From JBMYQA01 sp049600855 (GTDB lineage: Bacteria > Bacteroidota > Bacteroidia > Cytophagales > Flammeovirgaceae): a DNA stretch of 25,786 nt. Positions within the stretch are counted from its first letter, which is position 1; each line of letters starts with the position of its first letter. Under the pieces are notes generated by a model that was not told the DNA's origin, did not search any database, and worked only from the letters and a program-made list of their open reading frames with translations. Shown in pieces: positions 9,129 through 15,698 of the stretch. Location: assembly GCA_049600855.1 (NCBI GenBank), contig JBMYQA010000059.1, positions 1 through 25,786 on the forward strand, written 5' to 3'. A program made the translations under genes and the position numbers.

Positions 9129-10355
9129 TTAATCAAACTTGATTGATTTAACAGGGTCTATTCTCGTAATGATGAGTGTTGGAATGTAGGTAATGGCTGC
9201 AATAACAATGAATGCAAGCAGATTAAAACCTACAATGGTCACCCAATCAAACAGCACAGGAACACTGTCCATGTAATAATTGGTAGGATCTAGCGGAATC
9301 AACTTAAACTGTTGTTGAAGTACGCCAAATCCAAGACTTACCAAATTACCAAAAAACAAGCCTTGCACAATGAGTTTAAATCCATTAAACACAAATATTT
9401 TTTGAATTTGCCAGTCGGTAGCCCCTAATCCTTTTAAGGTTCCAATCATCTCCGTACGTTCCAGAATCATAATGAGGATAATGGTTAAAATATTGATCAC
9501 AGCTACACTAAGAATAATCGCTAAAAAGATTGTAGCATTCTGCTTAATTACTACAAACCAATCAAAGAGGTGGGTAAACTTATCATTGCTATTTACTTTG
9601 GTAGCAAATAAAGAGAAACCAATTTCCTTATTAATGTATTCAAACGCGTGATCTAATTTATTGAAGTCGTTGACAAATATTTCAAAACCTCCAGCTAAGG
9701 AATCTGGCCAATTATTTAGTTTTTTAATCATCCTGATATCTCCAATCATAAATAACTCATCAAAATCTTCGATGCCCGTTTCATAGATCCCTACTACTTC
9801 AATAGGCCGATACCTTGGTGGATCTTGTACGAAATAGATGGTGGCTTTATCACCAATGGAGAGGTTTAATTTGTTAGAAGAAGCTTGGCTAATTAAAATT
9901 TCATTGCTGTATTTTTCTTGACCAACTGCAATAAATCTACCCGCTATCAGGTTCTTAGCAAATCGTGTGGTATCAAAATCATGAGCGACACCTTTTAGCA
10001 CAACACCTGCTACTTCTGTTTTGGTTTTTAAGATGCCAGCTTTATGAGCAAATTGTTGAATATGAGCAACTTCTGGAAACTTATCTCGCTCTTGATAAAT
10101 CGGGATATTAGTAGATGCAGGAGTTTCTTCAAATCCATTCAATCCAGCATATGAGTTTATCTGGATATGTCCGGCAAAGCTGAAGATTTTCTCTCGAATG
10201 GTATCGGTGAATCCATTAAAGATAATGGAGGTGAGGATAATCGTTGTGAGGCTTAATGCCACACTGCCAACGGCAACTTTAGCAATTAATGCGGAAAAGC
10301 TGCTGCCTGCTTTACTACGAAGCCTCTGCGAGACGAAGAACGAAAAATCAGTCAT
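9129..10355 (-). CDS. FtsX-domain permease, LolC/LolE-like
   Basis: 408 residues from the chosen start. The N-terminus MTDFSFFVSQRLRSKAGSSF followed by a long helix (KVAVGSVALSLTTIILTSIIFNGF) is the classic beginning of LolC/E-type permeases; an in-frame start 24 codons upstream (10427) would add a basic, unsupported extension. A MacB-like periplasmic core spans about 45-265 and includes GHIQINSY, and three C-terminal FtsX helices follow, with the motif MGTLKGLGA-like EMIGTLKGLGATDWQIQKIF after the first. Family members extract lipoproteins from the inner membrane for outer-membrane delivery. The dedicated ATPase is not adjacent; Bacteroidota genomes usually encode it elsewhere. It lies 108 bp downstream of ispF on the same strand with no terminator or promoter seen between, so co-transcription is likely. 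Confidence 0.85.
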   Translation of the reverse strand: MTDFSFFVSQRLRSKAGSSFSALIAKVAVGSVALSLTTIILTSIIFNGFTDTIREKIFSFAGHIQINSYAGLNGFEETPASTNIPIYQERDKFPEVAHIQQFAHKAGILKTKTEVAGVVLKGVAHDFDTTRFAKNLIAGRFIAVGQEKYSNEILISQASSNKLNLSIGDKATIYFVQDPPRYRPIEVVGIYETGIEDFDELFMIGDIRMIKKLNNWPDSLAGGFEIFVNDFNKLDHAFEYINKEIGFSLFATKVNSNDKFTHLFDWFVVIKQNATIFLAIILSVAVINILTIILIMILERTEMIGTLKGLGATDWQIQKIFVFNGFKLIVQGLFFGNLVSLGFGVLQQQFKLIPLDPTNYYMDSVPVLFDWVTIVGFNLLAFIVIAAITYIPTLIITRIDPVKSIKFD

Positions 10356-10463
10356 TCTGTTGAAATAATAGGGACGAAAACGTTGCCCCCGTACATAATT
10401 GAGCCTATAGTAAGTGCGAAAAATCATTCGCCCTAAGCGGCTACAGCTGAATACATCACTACA

Positions 10464-10952
10464 TCACCCTGTAATTAAAACAACCGCATAAGCGGCCANN
10501 NNNNNNNNCACCCCCTCTTCTCGTCCTACAAAACCTAGCTGTTCAGTGGTTGTTGCTTTTACAGAAACAGCATCTTCATCAATACCCATTACTTCGGCTA
10601 AACACGCTTTCATAGCTGGAATATGGGGCATTAACTTAGGTTTTTGTAAACACACAGTGGCATCAATATTCGATACACGGTATCCTTTTTCGCCAATAAG
10701 TCGAATGACATCTTTGAGTAATAATTTACTATCAATTCCTTTAAACTGAGGGTCTTTATCAGAATAATGATAGCCGATATCTCTCAGGTTTGCCGCTCCT
10801 AAAAGTGCATCACAAATGACGTGAATTAATACATCCGCATCTGAATGACCTACGGCTCCGTGGGTATGCGCAATTTGAATGCCACCTAGCCAGAACTCGG
10901 CTCCTTCTTCCAGCTTATGTACATCATAACCTTGTCCAACACGAATTTTCAT
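10464..10952 (-). CDS. ispF: 2-C-methyl-D-erythritol 2,4-cyclodiphosphate synthase (interrupted by an assembly gap)
   Basis: IspF converts CDP-ME-2-phosphate to ME-2,4-cyclodiphosphate with release of CMP in the non-mevalonate isoprenoid pathway. The start at 10952 gives MKIRVGQGYDVHKL, the canonical N-terminus with the metal-binding DVH; an ATG 32 codons upstream (11048) lies beyond a well-matched promoter and is rejected. Other diagnostic blocks are GAVGHSDADVLIHVICDALL, GDIGYHYSD-like LRDIGYHYSD and ATTTEQLGFVGREEGV. Ten Ns at 10499-10508 fall between GREEGV and AAYAVVLITG near the C-terminus; with the Ns the product is 162 residues, while a 2-base overlap of the flanks would give 158, close to the family norm. 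The LolC/E-like gene follows on the same strand. Confidence 0.95.
   Translation of the reverse strand: MKIRVGQGYDVHKLEEGAEFWLGGIQIAHTHGAVGHSDADVLIHVICDALLGAANLRDIGYHYSDKDPQFKGIDSKLLLKDVIRLIGEKGYRVSNIDATVCLQKPKLMPHIPAMKACLAEVMGIDEDAVSVKATTTEQLGFVGREEGVXXXXAAYAVVLITG
10499..10508. other. Assembly gap of ten Ns inside ispF
   Basis: Ten undetermined bases lie in the last 15 codons of ispF. On the coding strand the left flank ends GGGGTG and the right flank begins TGGCC; merging the shared TG restores an uninterrupted frame that reads GREEGVAAYAVVLITG, as expected for the family. The gap therefore probably hides little or no missing sequence. Confidence 0.9.
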
Positions 10953-10966
10953 ATGGAAATAGTATG

Positions 10967-11003
10967 TTTTGGGCAAATATAGGTGAAGGATGGCTAAAAT
11001 AAA
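10967..11003 (-). promoter_or_regulatory. Bacteroidota-type promoter of ispF
   Basis: On the minus strand TATATTTG (10974-10981) is an exact TAnnTTTG -7 box. The -33 region, about 19 bp further upstream, reads only CTTT/TTTA, a weak TTTG. Transcription would begin near 10967, about 15 nt before the ATG at 10952, which also supports that start codon over the upstream one. Confidence 0.55.
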
Positions 11004-11056
11004 GTGGAAAGAATAATTGTCGGTTAAAGCTTTTAAAGTTTCCATCAATAATTCGA

Positions 11057-11105
11057 TTCATCTCTTTTTGGGAAGGACATAGTTATTTTCCCAAAAAGAG
11101 ATGAA
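11057..11105 (-). terminator. 18-bp perfect inverted repeat, likely terminator of the START-like gene
   Basis: TTCATCTCTTTTTGGGAA at 11057-11074 is repeated in inverted orientation at 11088-11105 with a 13-nt loop. It sits 126 bp downstream of the minus-strand START-like gene and upstream of the ispF promoter, where a terminator is expected. The bases that follow on the minus strand (TCGAATTATT) do not form a strong U-tract, so a different role such as an mRNA-stabilising hairpin is possible. Confidence 0.55.
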
Positions 11106-11231
11106 ATAACATTGATTCGTATGAAAACGAAATCTGGAAAATGCTTTGAAATACCTGTCGAAAGTAGTAAAACTGCTTAGGGGGCAGCTCGTGCTGATGA
11201 TAAGTGGCTAAAAAATAACTATCGGATATGG

Positions 11232-11636
11232 TTAGTGGGCACCAATTTTTTCTTTCAAAGTGTCAATAAGTCCTTCCCATAATTCACTGAGGTCTTCATC
11301 GTTATCCATATCTGAGTAATCGATGATTTTGAGAAAAGAAGTTTGGGTCATTTCGTTGTAATCTAATCGAAACTCTAGGTATTGCAACTCATTCGCTTCT
11401 TCCTCTTCACTGGCCTGTTTTATAAACTGATATTTGATATGATGGTTGATTCTTCTCGAAATGATTTTGGCAGGATGACTAACCCCGTCCCAAACAATAT
11501 CCAGTAATTTGTCTCCAATTACATTAACTTCATCGGCAAACCACTCTTGCAGTCCAGCTGCTGAAGAGAGATAAGGGTACAACATCTTAACAGATGCAGT
11601 TATCTCAAATTCAGTGATATACTTATATTTTGCCAT
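11232..11636 (-). CDS. START-like (SRPBCC superfamily) small protein
   Basis: 134 residues with no leader, so cytoplasmic. The pattern MAKYKYITEFEI, then SVKMLYPYLSSAAGLQEWFA, WDGVSHPAKIISRR and a C-terminal helix ELWEGLIDTLKEKIG corresponds to the compact START-like/AHSA1-like proteins that are conserved in Bacteroidota. Such folds bind hydrophobic ligands or act as chaperone co-factors, but no ligand is known for this subgroup. The gene is divergently oriented from the exonuclease gene across a 213-bp gap and is followed by a strong hairpin, so it is probably monocistronic. Confidence 0.8.
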   Translation of the reverse strand: MAKYKYITEFEITASVKMLYPYLSSAAGLQEWFADEVNVIGDKLLDIVWDGVSHPAKIISRRINHHIKYQFIKQASEEEEANELQYLEFRLDYNEMTQTSFLKIIDYSDMDNDEDLSELWEGLIDTLKEKIGAH

Positions 11637-11662
11637 AATACTATTGCTTATTAGTTTTAATG

Positions 11663-11692
11663 CAATATAAGAAAAAGCTGCAAAAGTGCAAG
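11663..11692 (-). promoter_or_regulatory. Candidate promoter of the START-like gene
   Basis: On the minus strand CTTG (11689-11692) is followed after 19 bp by TATATTG (11663-11669), a one-base-short version of the Bacteroidota -7 box. The resulting leader would be about 20 nt. Support is from pattern and position only. Confidence 0.3.
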
Positions 11693-11792
11693 AACTACAA
11701 TGGTTTAGCTATGAATCGAGTTGATCAAAAATAGGTTTATATAAGCCTAAAATTTGTGGAAACGAGCATGCTCACTTATTCCTCCTATGAAA

Positions 11793-11824
11793 TTAGGTGC
11801 ATTCCTTTGATCTTGTTACTTTTG
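11793..11824 (+). promoter_or_regulatory. Bacteroidota-type promoter of the exonuclease operon
   Basis: TACTTTTG at 11817-11824 is an exact TAnnTTTG -7 box. TTAG at 11793-11796, one base off the TTTG -33 box, lies at the expected 20-bp spacing. Transcription would begin near 11831, giving a leader of about 20 nt before ATG 11850. Confidence 0.55.
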
Positions 11825-11849
11825 CGCCAAATTGGAACATACCTAAACC

Positions 11850-12665
11850 ATGGCCCTTATGAATTTAGAGCTTAGAAACTCTTTGGCGTTTTTTGATTTA
11901 GAAACTACTGGTATCAATGTAGTAAAAGATCGAATTGTTGAAATCTCGATCTTGAAAGTGATGCCTAATGGTGAAAAGCTGATTAAAACTAAAAAGGTAA
12001 ATCCAACGATTCCTATTCCACCTGAGGTTACCAAGATTCATGGCATTTCAGATGAGGATGTGAAAGATGAACCTACTTTTAAGGAGTTGGCAAAAGAAAT
12101 TGCTAAGTTTCTGGAAGGCGCTGACTTGGCAGGCTATAATATGTTGCGTTTTGACGTGCCATTATTGGTAGAGGAGTTTTTGAGAGTAGGGATCAATTTT
12201 GATGTGAGTCAGCGTAAACTGATTGATGTACAACGCCTCTTTTACCTCATGGAACCCCGTACGCTTACGGCTGCATATAAATTTTATTGCGATAAAGACT
12301 TGGAAGGTGCCCATTCTGCGGAGGCAGATACCGTAGCTACCTTTGAAGTGTTAGACGCACAGATTGCCCGCTATAAAGGCGTGGAAATTAAAGATTCAAA
12401 TGGGAAGATGTATGCGCCCATACAAAATGATATGGGGGCCTTGCATGAGCTTACCGCCTCTAAAATGGTGGATTTAGCAGGGCGTATGGTGTACAATGCC
12501 AAAGGTGAAGTGGTTTTTAACTTTGGGAAACATAAAAATAAGCCTGTTTTACAGGTATTGGAAAAAGAACCCAATTACTACGACTGGATGATGAAAAGCG
12601 ATTTCCCATTGAATACCAAACAAAAATTAACAGAAGTGAAACTAAGTCAATTCAATAAACGATAA
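11850..12665 (+). CDS. DEDDh 3'-5' exonuclease, DnaQ/ExoX-like
   Basis: 271 residues. Residues 12-175 are a DnaQ-type exonuclease with all acidic metal ligands: Asp16 and Glu18 in FFDLETTG, Asp102 in YNMLRFDVP, and His155/Asp160 in the HSAEAD motif, which makes it the DEDDh subtype. The C-terminal part (about 205-265) has FNFGKHKNKPVLQVLEKEP and YYDWMMKSDFP, the small domain found at the end of ExoX-like exonucleases. It therefore more likely acts in DNA repair or nucleic-acid turnover than as the replicative proofreading subunit. ATG 11850 is used; ATG 11859 is an alternative only three codons on. It is the first gene of a probable two-gene operon with the unknown gene 42 bp downstream. Confidence 0.88.
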   Translation: MALMNLELRNSLAFFDLETTGINVVKDRIVEISILKVMPNGEKLIKTKKVNPTIPIPPEVTKIHGISDEDVKDEPTFKELAKEIAKFLEGADLAGYNMLRFDVPLLVEEFLRVGINFDVSQRKLIDVQRLFYLMEPRTLTAAYKFYCDKDLEGAHSAEADTVATFEVLDAQIARYKGVEIKDSNGKMYAPIQNDMGALHELTASKMVDLAGRMVYNAKGEVVFNFGKHKNKPVLQVLEKEPNYYDWMMKSDFPLNTKQKLTEVKLSQFNKR

Positions 12666-12707
12666 CAGGCGCTTAGTTTCCACTCGAAATAGATTAACGA
12701 ATAGCTT

Positions 12708-13082
12708 ATGTTGAATAGTCCTGATTTAGATGGTAAGTATTTAGGGACAATTACCTCAGACTTTGCTCTTGTGGCACACACATTGAAAGAGGCTTCTTAT
12801 CAACTCAGAGTGCGCAAAATAGCTGAACATCCCATTTTTCCCATCTGTAAGATTGATCAACCAGTAGGACAATTATTGGTAGATAAGCACGAGATGGCCT
12901 TAAAATGGAATTTCTATTTCTCCTTTTTAGATGAATTTAAACAGCGAGGATTGGTAGATGATCTAGCAAAGTTTCAACAAAACTATAAAGATCCCGATGA
13001 GTTTTGTTGCCTATTTGTGGTGGATAATGATTTTGTCAATTTCATCTACGTGCCCTATCCTGAAGATACGCCACTTGTTTAG
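12708..13082 (+). CDS. Conserved-looking small protein of unknown function
   Basis: 124 residues, no leader or membrane segment, so probably cytoplasmic. I do not recognise the family. The composition and the alternating hydrophobic pattern (EFCCLFVVDNDFVNFIYVPYP) suggest a compact alpha/beta protein; the first half has SDFALVAHTLKEASYQLRVRK and HPIFPICK. Two adjacent cysteines lie near the C-terminus. It follows the exonuclease gene by 42 bp on the same strand and is followed within 21 bp by a very strong terminator, so it is probably translated from the exonuclease transcript. A role linked to that exonuclease is only an inference from position. Confidence 0.75.
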   Translation: MLNSPDLDGKYLGTITSDFALVAHTLKEASYQLRVRKIAEHPIFPICKIDQPVGQLLVDKHEMALKWNFYFSFLDEFKQRGLVDDLAKFQQNYKDPDEFCCLFVVDNDFVNFIYVPYPEDTPLV

Positions 13083-13102
13083 GTTGAAAGAAAACTGAAT
13101 TC

Positions 13103-13141
13103 AAAAAACACAGCAAAGTTAGCCTTTGCTGTGTTTTTTTT
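13103..13141 (+). terminator. Strong rho-independent terminator of the exonuclease operon
   Basis: A perfect 16-bp stem (AAAAAACACAGCAAAG with its complement at 13124-13139) encloses a 5-nt loop, and the descending arm ends in an eight-base T run. It lies 21 bp after the stop codon of the small unknown gene. Confidence 0.9.
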
Positions 13142-13181
13142 GGAATCAACAAATAAAAGCTTTGATCCGTGTGTAACTCAC

Positions 13182-13211
13182 TTGCGTAATTCCCTGACAA
13201 CTGCTATTTTG
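13182..13211 (+). promoter_or_regulatory. Candidate promoter of the M42 peptidase-patatin unit
   Basis: TTG at 13182-13184 precedes TATTTTG at 13205-13211 by 20 bp, resembling the Bacteroidota -33/-7 pair with one base missing from the -7 spacer. The leader to ATG 13316 would be nearly 100 nt. Only pattern evidence. Confidence 0.3.
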
Positions 13212-13315
13212 AGTTTCTTATTTTAGACCATTGCATAAAGATCAGATTACAATACGCTATTTCAATGTAAAGTGATTGAAGATCACTTGTTTGATGCGAC
13301 TTAACGACACATTTT

Positions 13316-14389
13316 ATGAAGAAAAGTAGTGAAAAGTTTTTATTCAAATATTTGAAAAACGCCTCACCTACGGGCTTTGAAACACCAGGACAACAACTTT
13401 GGTTAGAATACCTCTCTCCTTATATAGACGAACATTTTACCGACACTTATGGTACTGCTGTTGGAGTCATTAATCCTGGTCAGGACTATAAAGTAGTAAT
13501 TGAAGCACATGCTGATGAAATTTCTTGGTTTGTCAACTACATTTCTCCTGATGGTTACATTTATGTGATTCGCAATGGTGGATCAGATCATCAAATTGCA
13601 CCTTCTAAGCGTGTGCATATTCACACAAAAAAAGGTATTGTAAATGCAGTATTTGGCTGGCCTGCTATCCATGTACGAAGAAACGGTACCAAAGAAGAAG
13701 CACCTTCTTTAGATAATATCTTCTTAGACTGTGGATGTAACTCTAAGGAAGAAGTAGAAAAATTAGGGGTAAAGGTAGGTTGTGTAGTTACTTTTGTAGA
13801 TGAACCAGAAATATTGAACAAGAATTACATCATGGGGCGTGCGCTGGATAACCGCATTGGTGGATTTATCATTGCCGAAGTAGCGCGTAAATTGAAAGAG
13901 AAGAAAAAAACACTGCCATTCTCATTATACATTGTGAATTCGGTACAGGAAGAAATTGGTTTGCGAGGTGCTCAAATGATTGCAGAACGCATCCAACCTG
14001 ATGTGGCAATTATTACGGATGTATGCCACGATACTACCGCTCCGATGTATAATAAACAGCGCCAAGGTGAAACGCAAACAGGCAAGGGCCCTGTGTTGGT
14101 ATGGGGACCAGCGGTACACAATAATCTGCGAGATATGATTTTAGAGGTAGCAGAGAAGAAAAAGATTGATTACCAACGAATGGCGATTTCAAGAGCTACA
14201 GGCACCGATACCGATGCATTTGCTTATTCTAATGCAGGTGTAGCTTCTGCATTGATTTCATTAACTTTAAAATATATGCACACCACAGTTGAAATGGTGC
14301 ATAAAGACGATGTACAAGCTTGCATCAATTTAATGTATGAATTTTTGATTCAACTGCCTAATCAGCATGATTTCAGCTACGTGAAATGA
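13316..14389 (+). CDS. M42 family metallo-aminopeptidase (glutamyl aminopeptidase/cellulase-type family)
   Basis: 357 residues, cytoplasmic. The dinuclear zinc/cobalt site of the M42 family is complete: His65 in EAHADEIS with neighbouring Asp67, bridging Asp178 in RALDNRIGG, general base Glu212 and ligand Glu213 in VQEEIGLRG, Asp235 in ITDVCHDT and His322 in KYMHTTVE. Family enzymes are large tetrahedral assemblies that trim N-terminal residues from peptides produced by proteasome-like proteases; some were once annotated as endoglucanases. Substrate preference cannot be read from the sequence. The patatin gene follows after 25 bp with no terminator between, so the two are likely co-transcribed. 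Confidence 0.93.
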   Translation: MKKSSEKFLFKYLKNASPTGFETPGQQLWLEYLSPYIDEHFTDTYGTAVGVINPGQDYKVVIEAHADEISWFVNYISPDGYIYVIRNGGSDHQIAPSKRVHIHTKKGIVNAVFGWPAIHVRRNGTKEEAPSLDNIFLDCGCNSKEEVEKLGVKVGCVVTFVDEPEILNKNYIMGRALDNRIGGFIIAEVARKLKEKKKTLPFSLYIVNSVQEEIGLRGAQMIAERIQPDVAIITDVCHDTTAPMYNKQRQGETQTGKGPVLVWGPAVHNNLRDMILEVAEKKKIDYQRMAISRATGTDTDAFAYSNAGVASALISLTLKYMHTTVEMVHKDDVQACINLMYEFLIQLPNQHDFSYVK

Positions 14390-14414
14390 TCAGTCTGAAA
14401 AATCTAAATCAACT

Positions 14415-15410
14415 ATGGAAAAACAATATCGAGTACTTTCTATTGATGGAGGTGGAATAAGAGGCATTATTCCTGCTATGATTTTAGCAGAAATAGAAGA
14501 ACGTACAGGTAAGCGGATCTCTGAACTATTTGACTTTATTGCAGGTACGTCCACAGGAGGTATTTTAGGCTTAGGACTCGTCATTCCTGGTGAAGATGGA
14601 AAACCTAAGTATGCCGCTGAGGATTTGGTAAAACTGTATCAAGATAATGGATCAACCATTTTTTCAAAAGATACTTGGAAACGAATTCAATCGGCTGGTG
14701 GGGTATTAGATGAAAAGTACTCTCAAGCAGGTATTGAGTCTGTATTAGAAAAGTATTTTGGTGATGCAGAACTGAAAGACGTACTCACAGATGTGCTGAT
14801 TACGAGCTACGACTTGGAAACACGGCGGCCTTTCTTTTTCAAAAGCATGAAGGCTAAAAAAGATCCTAATCGAAACCATTTAGTGCGTTTAGCCGCTCGT
14901 GCGACCTCAGCTGCTCCTACCTATTTCGAACCGTTGAAATTAACTACTGACGATCGGTTTACGTATTATTCGTTGGTCGATGGTGGGTTGTATGCCAATA
15001 ACCCTGCCATGTGTGCTTATGCAGAAGTAACTCGTATGGATAAACGAGATTTGCTATTTGTTTCATTAGGAACAGGGGAAATGTCTGCGCAAACCATTTC
15101 GCACGATAAAGCGCGTAATTGGGGGGTTATGGAGTGGATTAAGCCATTAATTGATGTGATGATGGATGGGAATAGCGATACAGTGGCGTATCAGCTCGCC
15201 CAAGTGATGGATGTAAAACCCAATAGTGATTATTATCGAATCCAAGCCAATTTGACCAAAGATTCAGCCGAGATGGATAATGTGAAAGATTCAAATATCA
15301 GAAAACTCAAAATTATTGCGAATGATACGATAAGAGACGAATCGAAAGCCATTCAAGCCATTTGCGATCGGTTGTTGAAGCAGTTTGATGATGCTGAAAC
15401 CATGGGCTGA
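14415..15410 (+). CDS. Patatin-like phospholipase
   Basis: 331 residues, no leader. The patatin hydrolase core spans about 5-205: oxyanion loop DGGGIRG at 11-17, nucleophile Ser46 in GTSTG at 44-48, and catalytic Asp189 in VDGGLYANNPA. The family uses this Ser-Asp dyad to cleave acyl chains from phospholipids or other lipids. The C-terminal third (about 225-331) is helical and of unclear role. It is the second gene of a probable unit with the M42 aminopeptidase and is followed by a good hairpin terminator. Patatins also occur as effectors in CBASS defence systems, but no nucleotide cyclase or ubiquitin-like accessory gene is present here, so a metabolic role is more likely. Confidence 0.92.
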   Translation: MEKQYRVLSIDGGGIRGIIPAMILAEIEERTGKRISELFDFIAGTSTGGILGLGLVIPGEDGKPKYAAEDLVKLYQDNGSTIFSKDTWKRIQSAGGVLDEKYSQAGIESVLEKYFGDAELKDVLTDVLITSYDLETRRPFFFKSMKAKKDPNRNHLVRLAARATSAAPTYFEPLKLTTDDRFTYYSLVDGGLYANNPAMCAYAEVTRMDKRDLLFVSLGTGEMSAQTISHDKARNWGVMEWIKPLIDVMMDGNSDTVAYQLAQVMDVKPNSDYYRIQANLTKDSAEMDNVKDSNIRKLKIIANDTIRDESKAIQAICDRLLKQFDDAETMG

Positions 15411-15438
15411 TTGTTCGAAGTTACCTAACTATTCTTGG

Positions 15439-15473
15439 AAAGCCGTTCATTTCATGAAGAAGTGAACGGCTTT
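15439..15473 (+). terminator. Hairpin terminator after the patatin gene
   Basis: AAAGCCGTTCA at 15439-15449 pairs perfectly with TGAACGGCTTT at 15463-15473 around a 13-nt loop, followed by AGTTATT. It lies 28 bp after the patatin stop codon and separates this unit from the Fic promoter region. Confidence 0.7.
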
Positions 15474-15489
15474 AGTTATTGTGTACGAT

Positions 15490-15698
15490 CACAATGTCTA
15501 ATAATTTCTAAAAACTGGACATTGTGAGGGAAACCTACCAAAAACTGGACATAAATTGGGACTATGTCCAGAAAAGTGCTAAAAACTGGACATAGTTGTT
15601 TGAACTTGACAAAAATTGGACATAAATTGGGACTATGTTCAGAAAAGTGCTAAAAACTGGACATAGTTTATGTAAAACGTGTATGATATGTCCAAATT
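15490..15698 (+). promoter_or_regulatory. Extended operator-like array of TGGACAT half-sites before the Fic gene
   Basis: Five direct copies of AAAAA(C/T)TGGACAT have their TGGACAT at 15516, 15546, 15587, 15617 and 15658, so the spacing alternates 30, 41, 30, 41 bp, close to whole helical turns. Inverted half-sites ATGTCCA (or one-base variants) lie at 15494, 15564, 15635 and 15688. Together they build three dyads: CACAATGTC/GACATTGTG (15490-15498/15518-15526), ACTATGTCCAG/CTGGACATAGT (15561-15571/15586-15596) and ACTATGTTCAG/CTGGACATAGT (15632-15642/15657-15667). The last inverted site overlaps the first codons of the Fic reading frame. The array fills the whole gap after the patatin terminator. 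The likely role is binding of a regulator, plausibly the Fic protein's own winged-helix domain; leader-RNA hairpins are an alternative. Confidence 0.7.
15540..15668 (+). repeat. Two tandem-type copies of a 58-bp unit with 71-bp period
   Basis: Segment 15540-15597 is repeated at 15611-15668 with only two differences (C to T at the sixth base and in the inverted half-site). The 13 bp between copies are partly similar to the bases preceding the first copy. A third, degenerate partial unit can be recognised at 15494-15522 from the same 70-71-bp phase. Confidence 0.9.

Noticed and set aside
9089..9129. ACTGTACG/CGTACAGT inverted repeat just after the LolC/E-like gene
   Set aside because: Only 8 bp with a 25-nt loop and no U-tract on the minus strand; not convincing as a terminator.
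10953..11048. N-terminal extension of ispF to the upstream ATG
   Set aside because: The extension does not resemble IspF and lies across an exact TAnnTTTG promoter box; the canonical start is at 10952.
14415..15410. Patatin as a CBASS effector
   Set aside because: No CD-NTase, E1/E2-like or JAB-type accessory gene lies nearby; its neighbour is an M42 aminopeptidase.
15510..15668. Short regularly spaced repeats that could suggest a CRISPR array
   Set aside because: The repeats include inverted copies, spacing alternates 30/41 bp, the material between them is itself repeated, and no cas genes are present. An operator array fits better.
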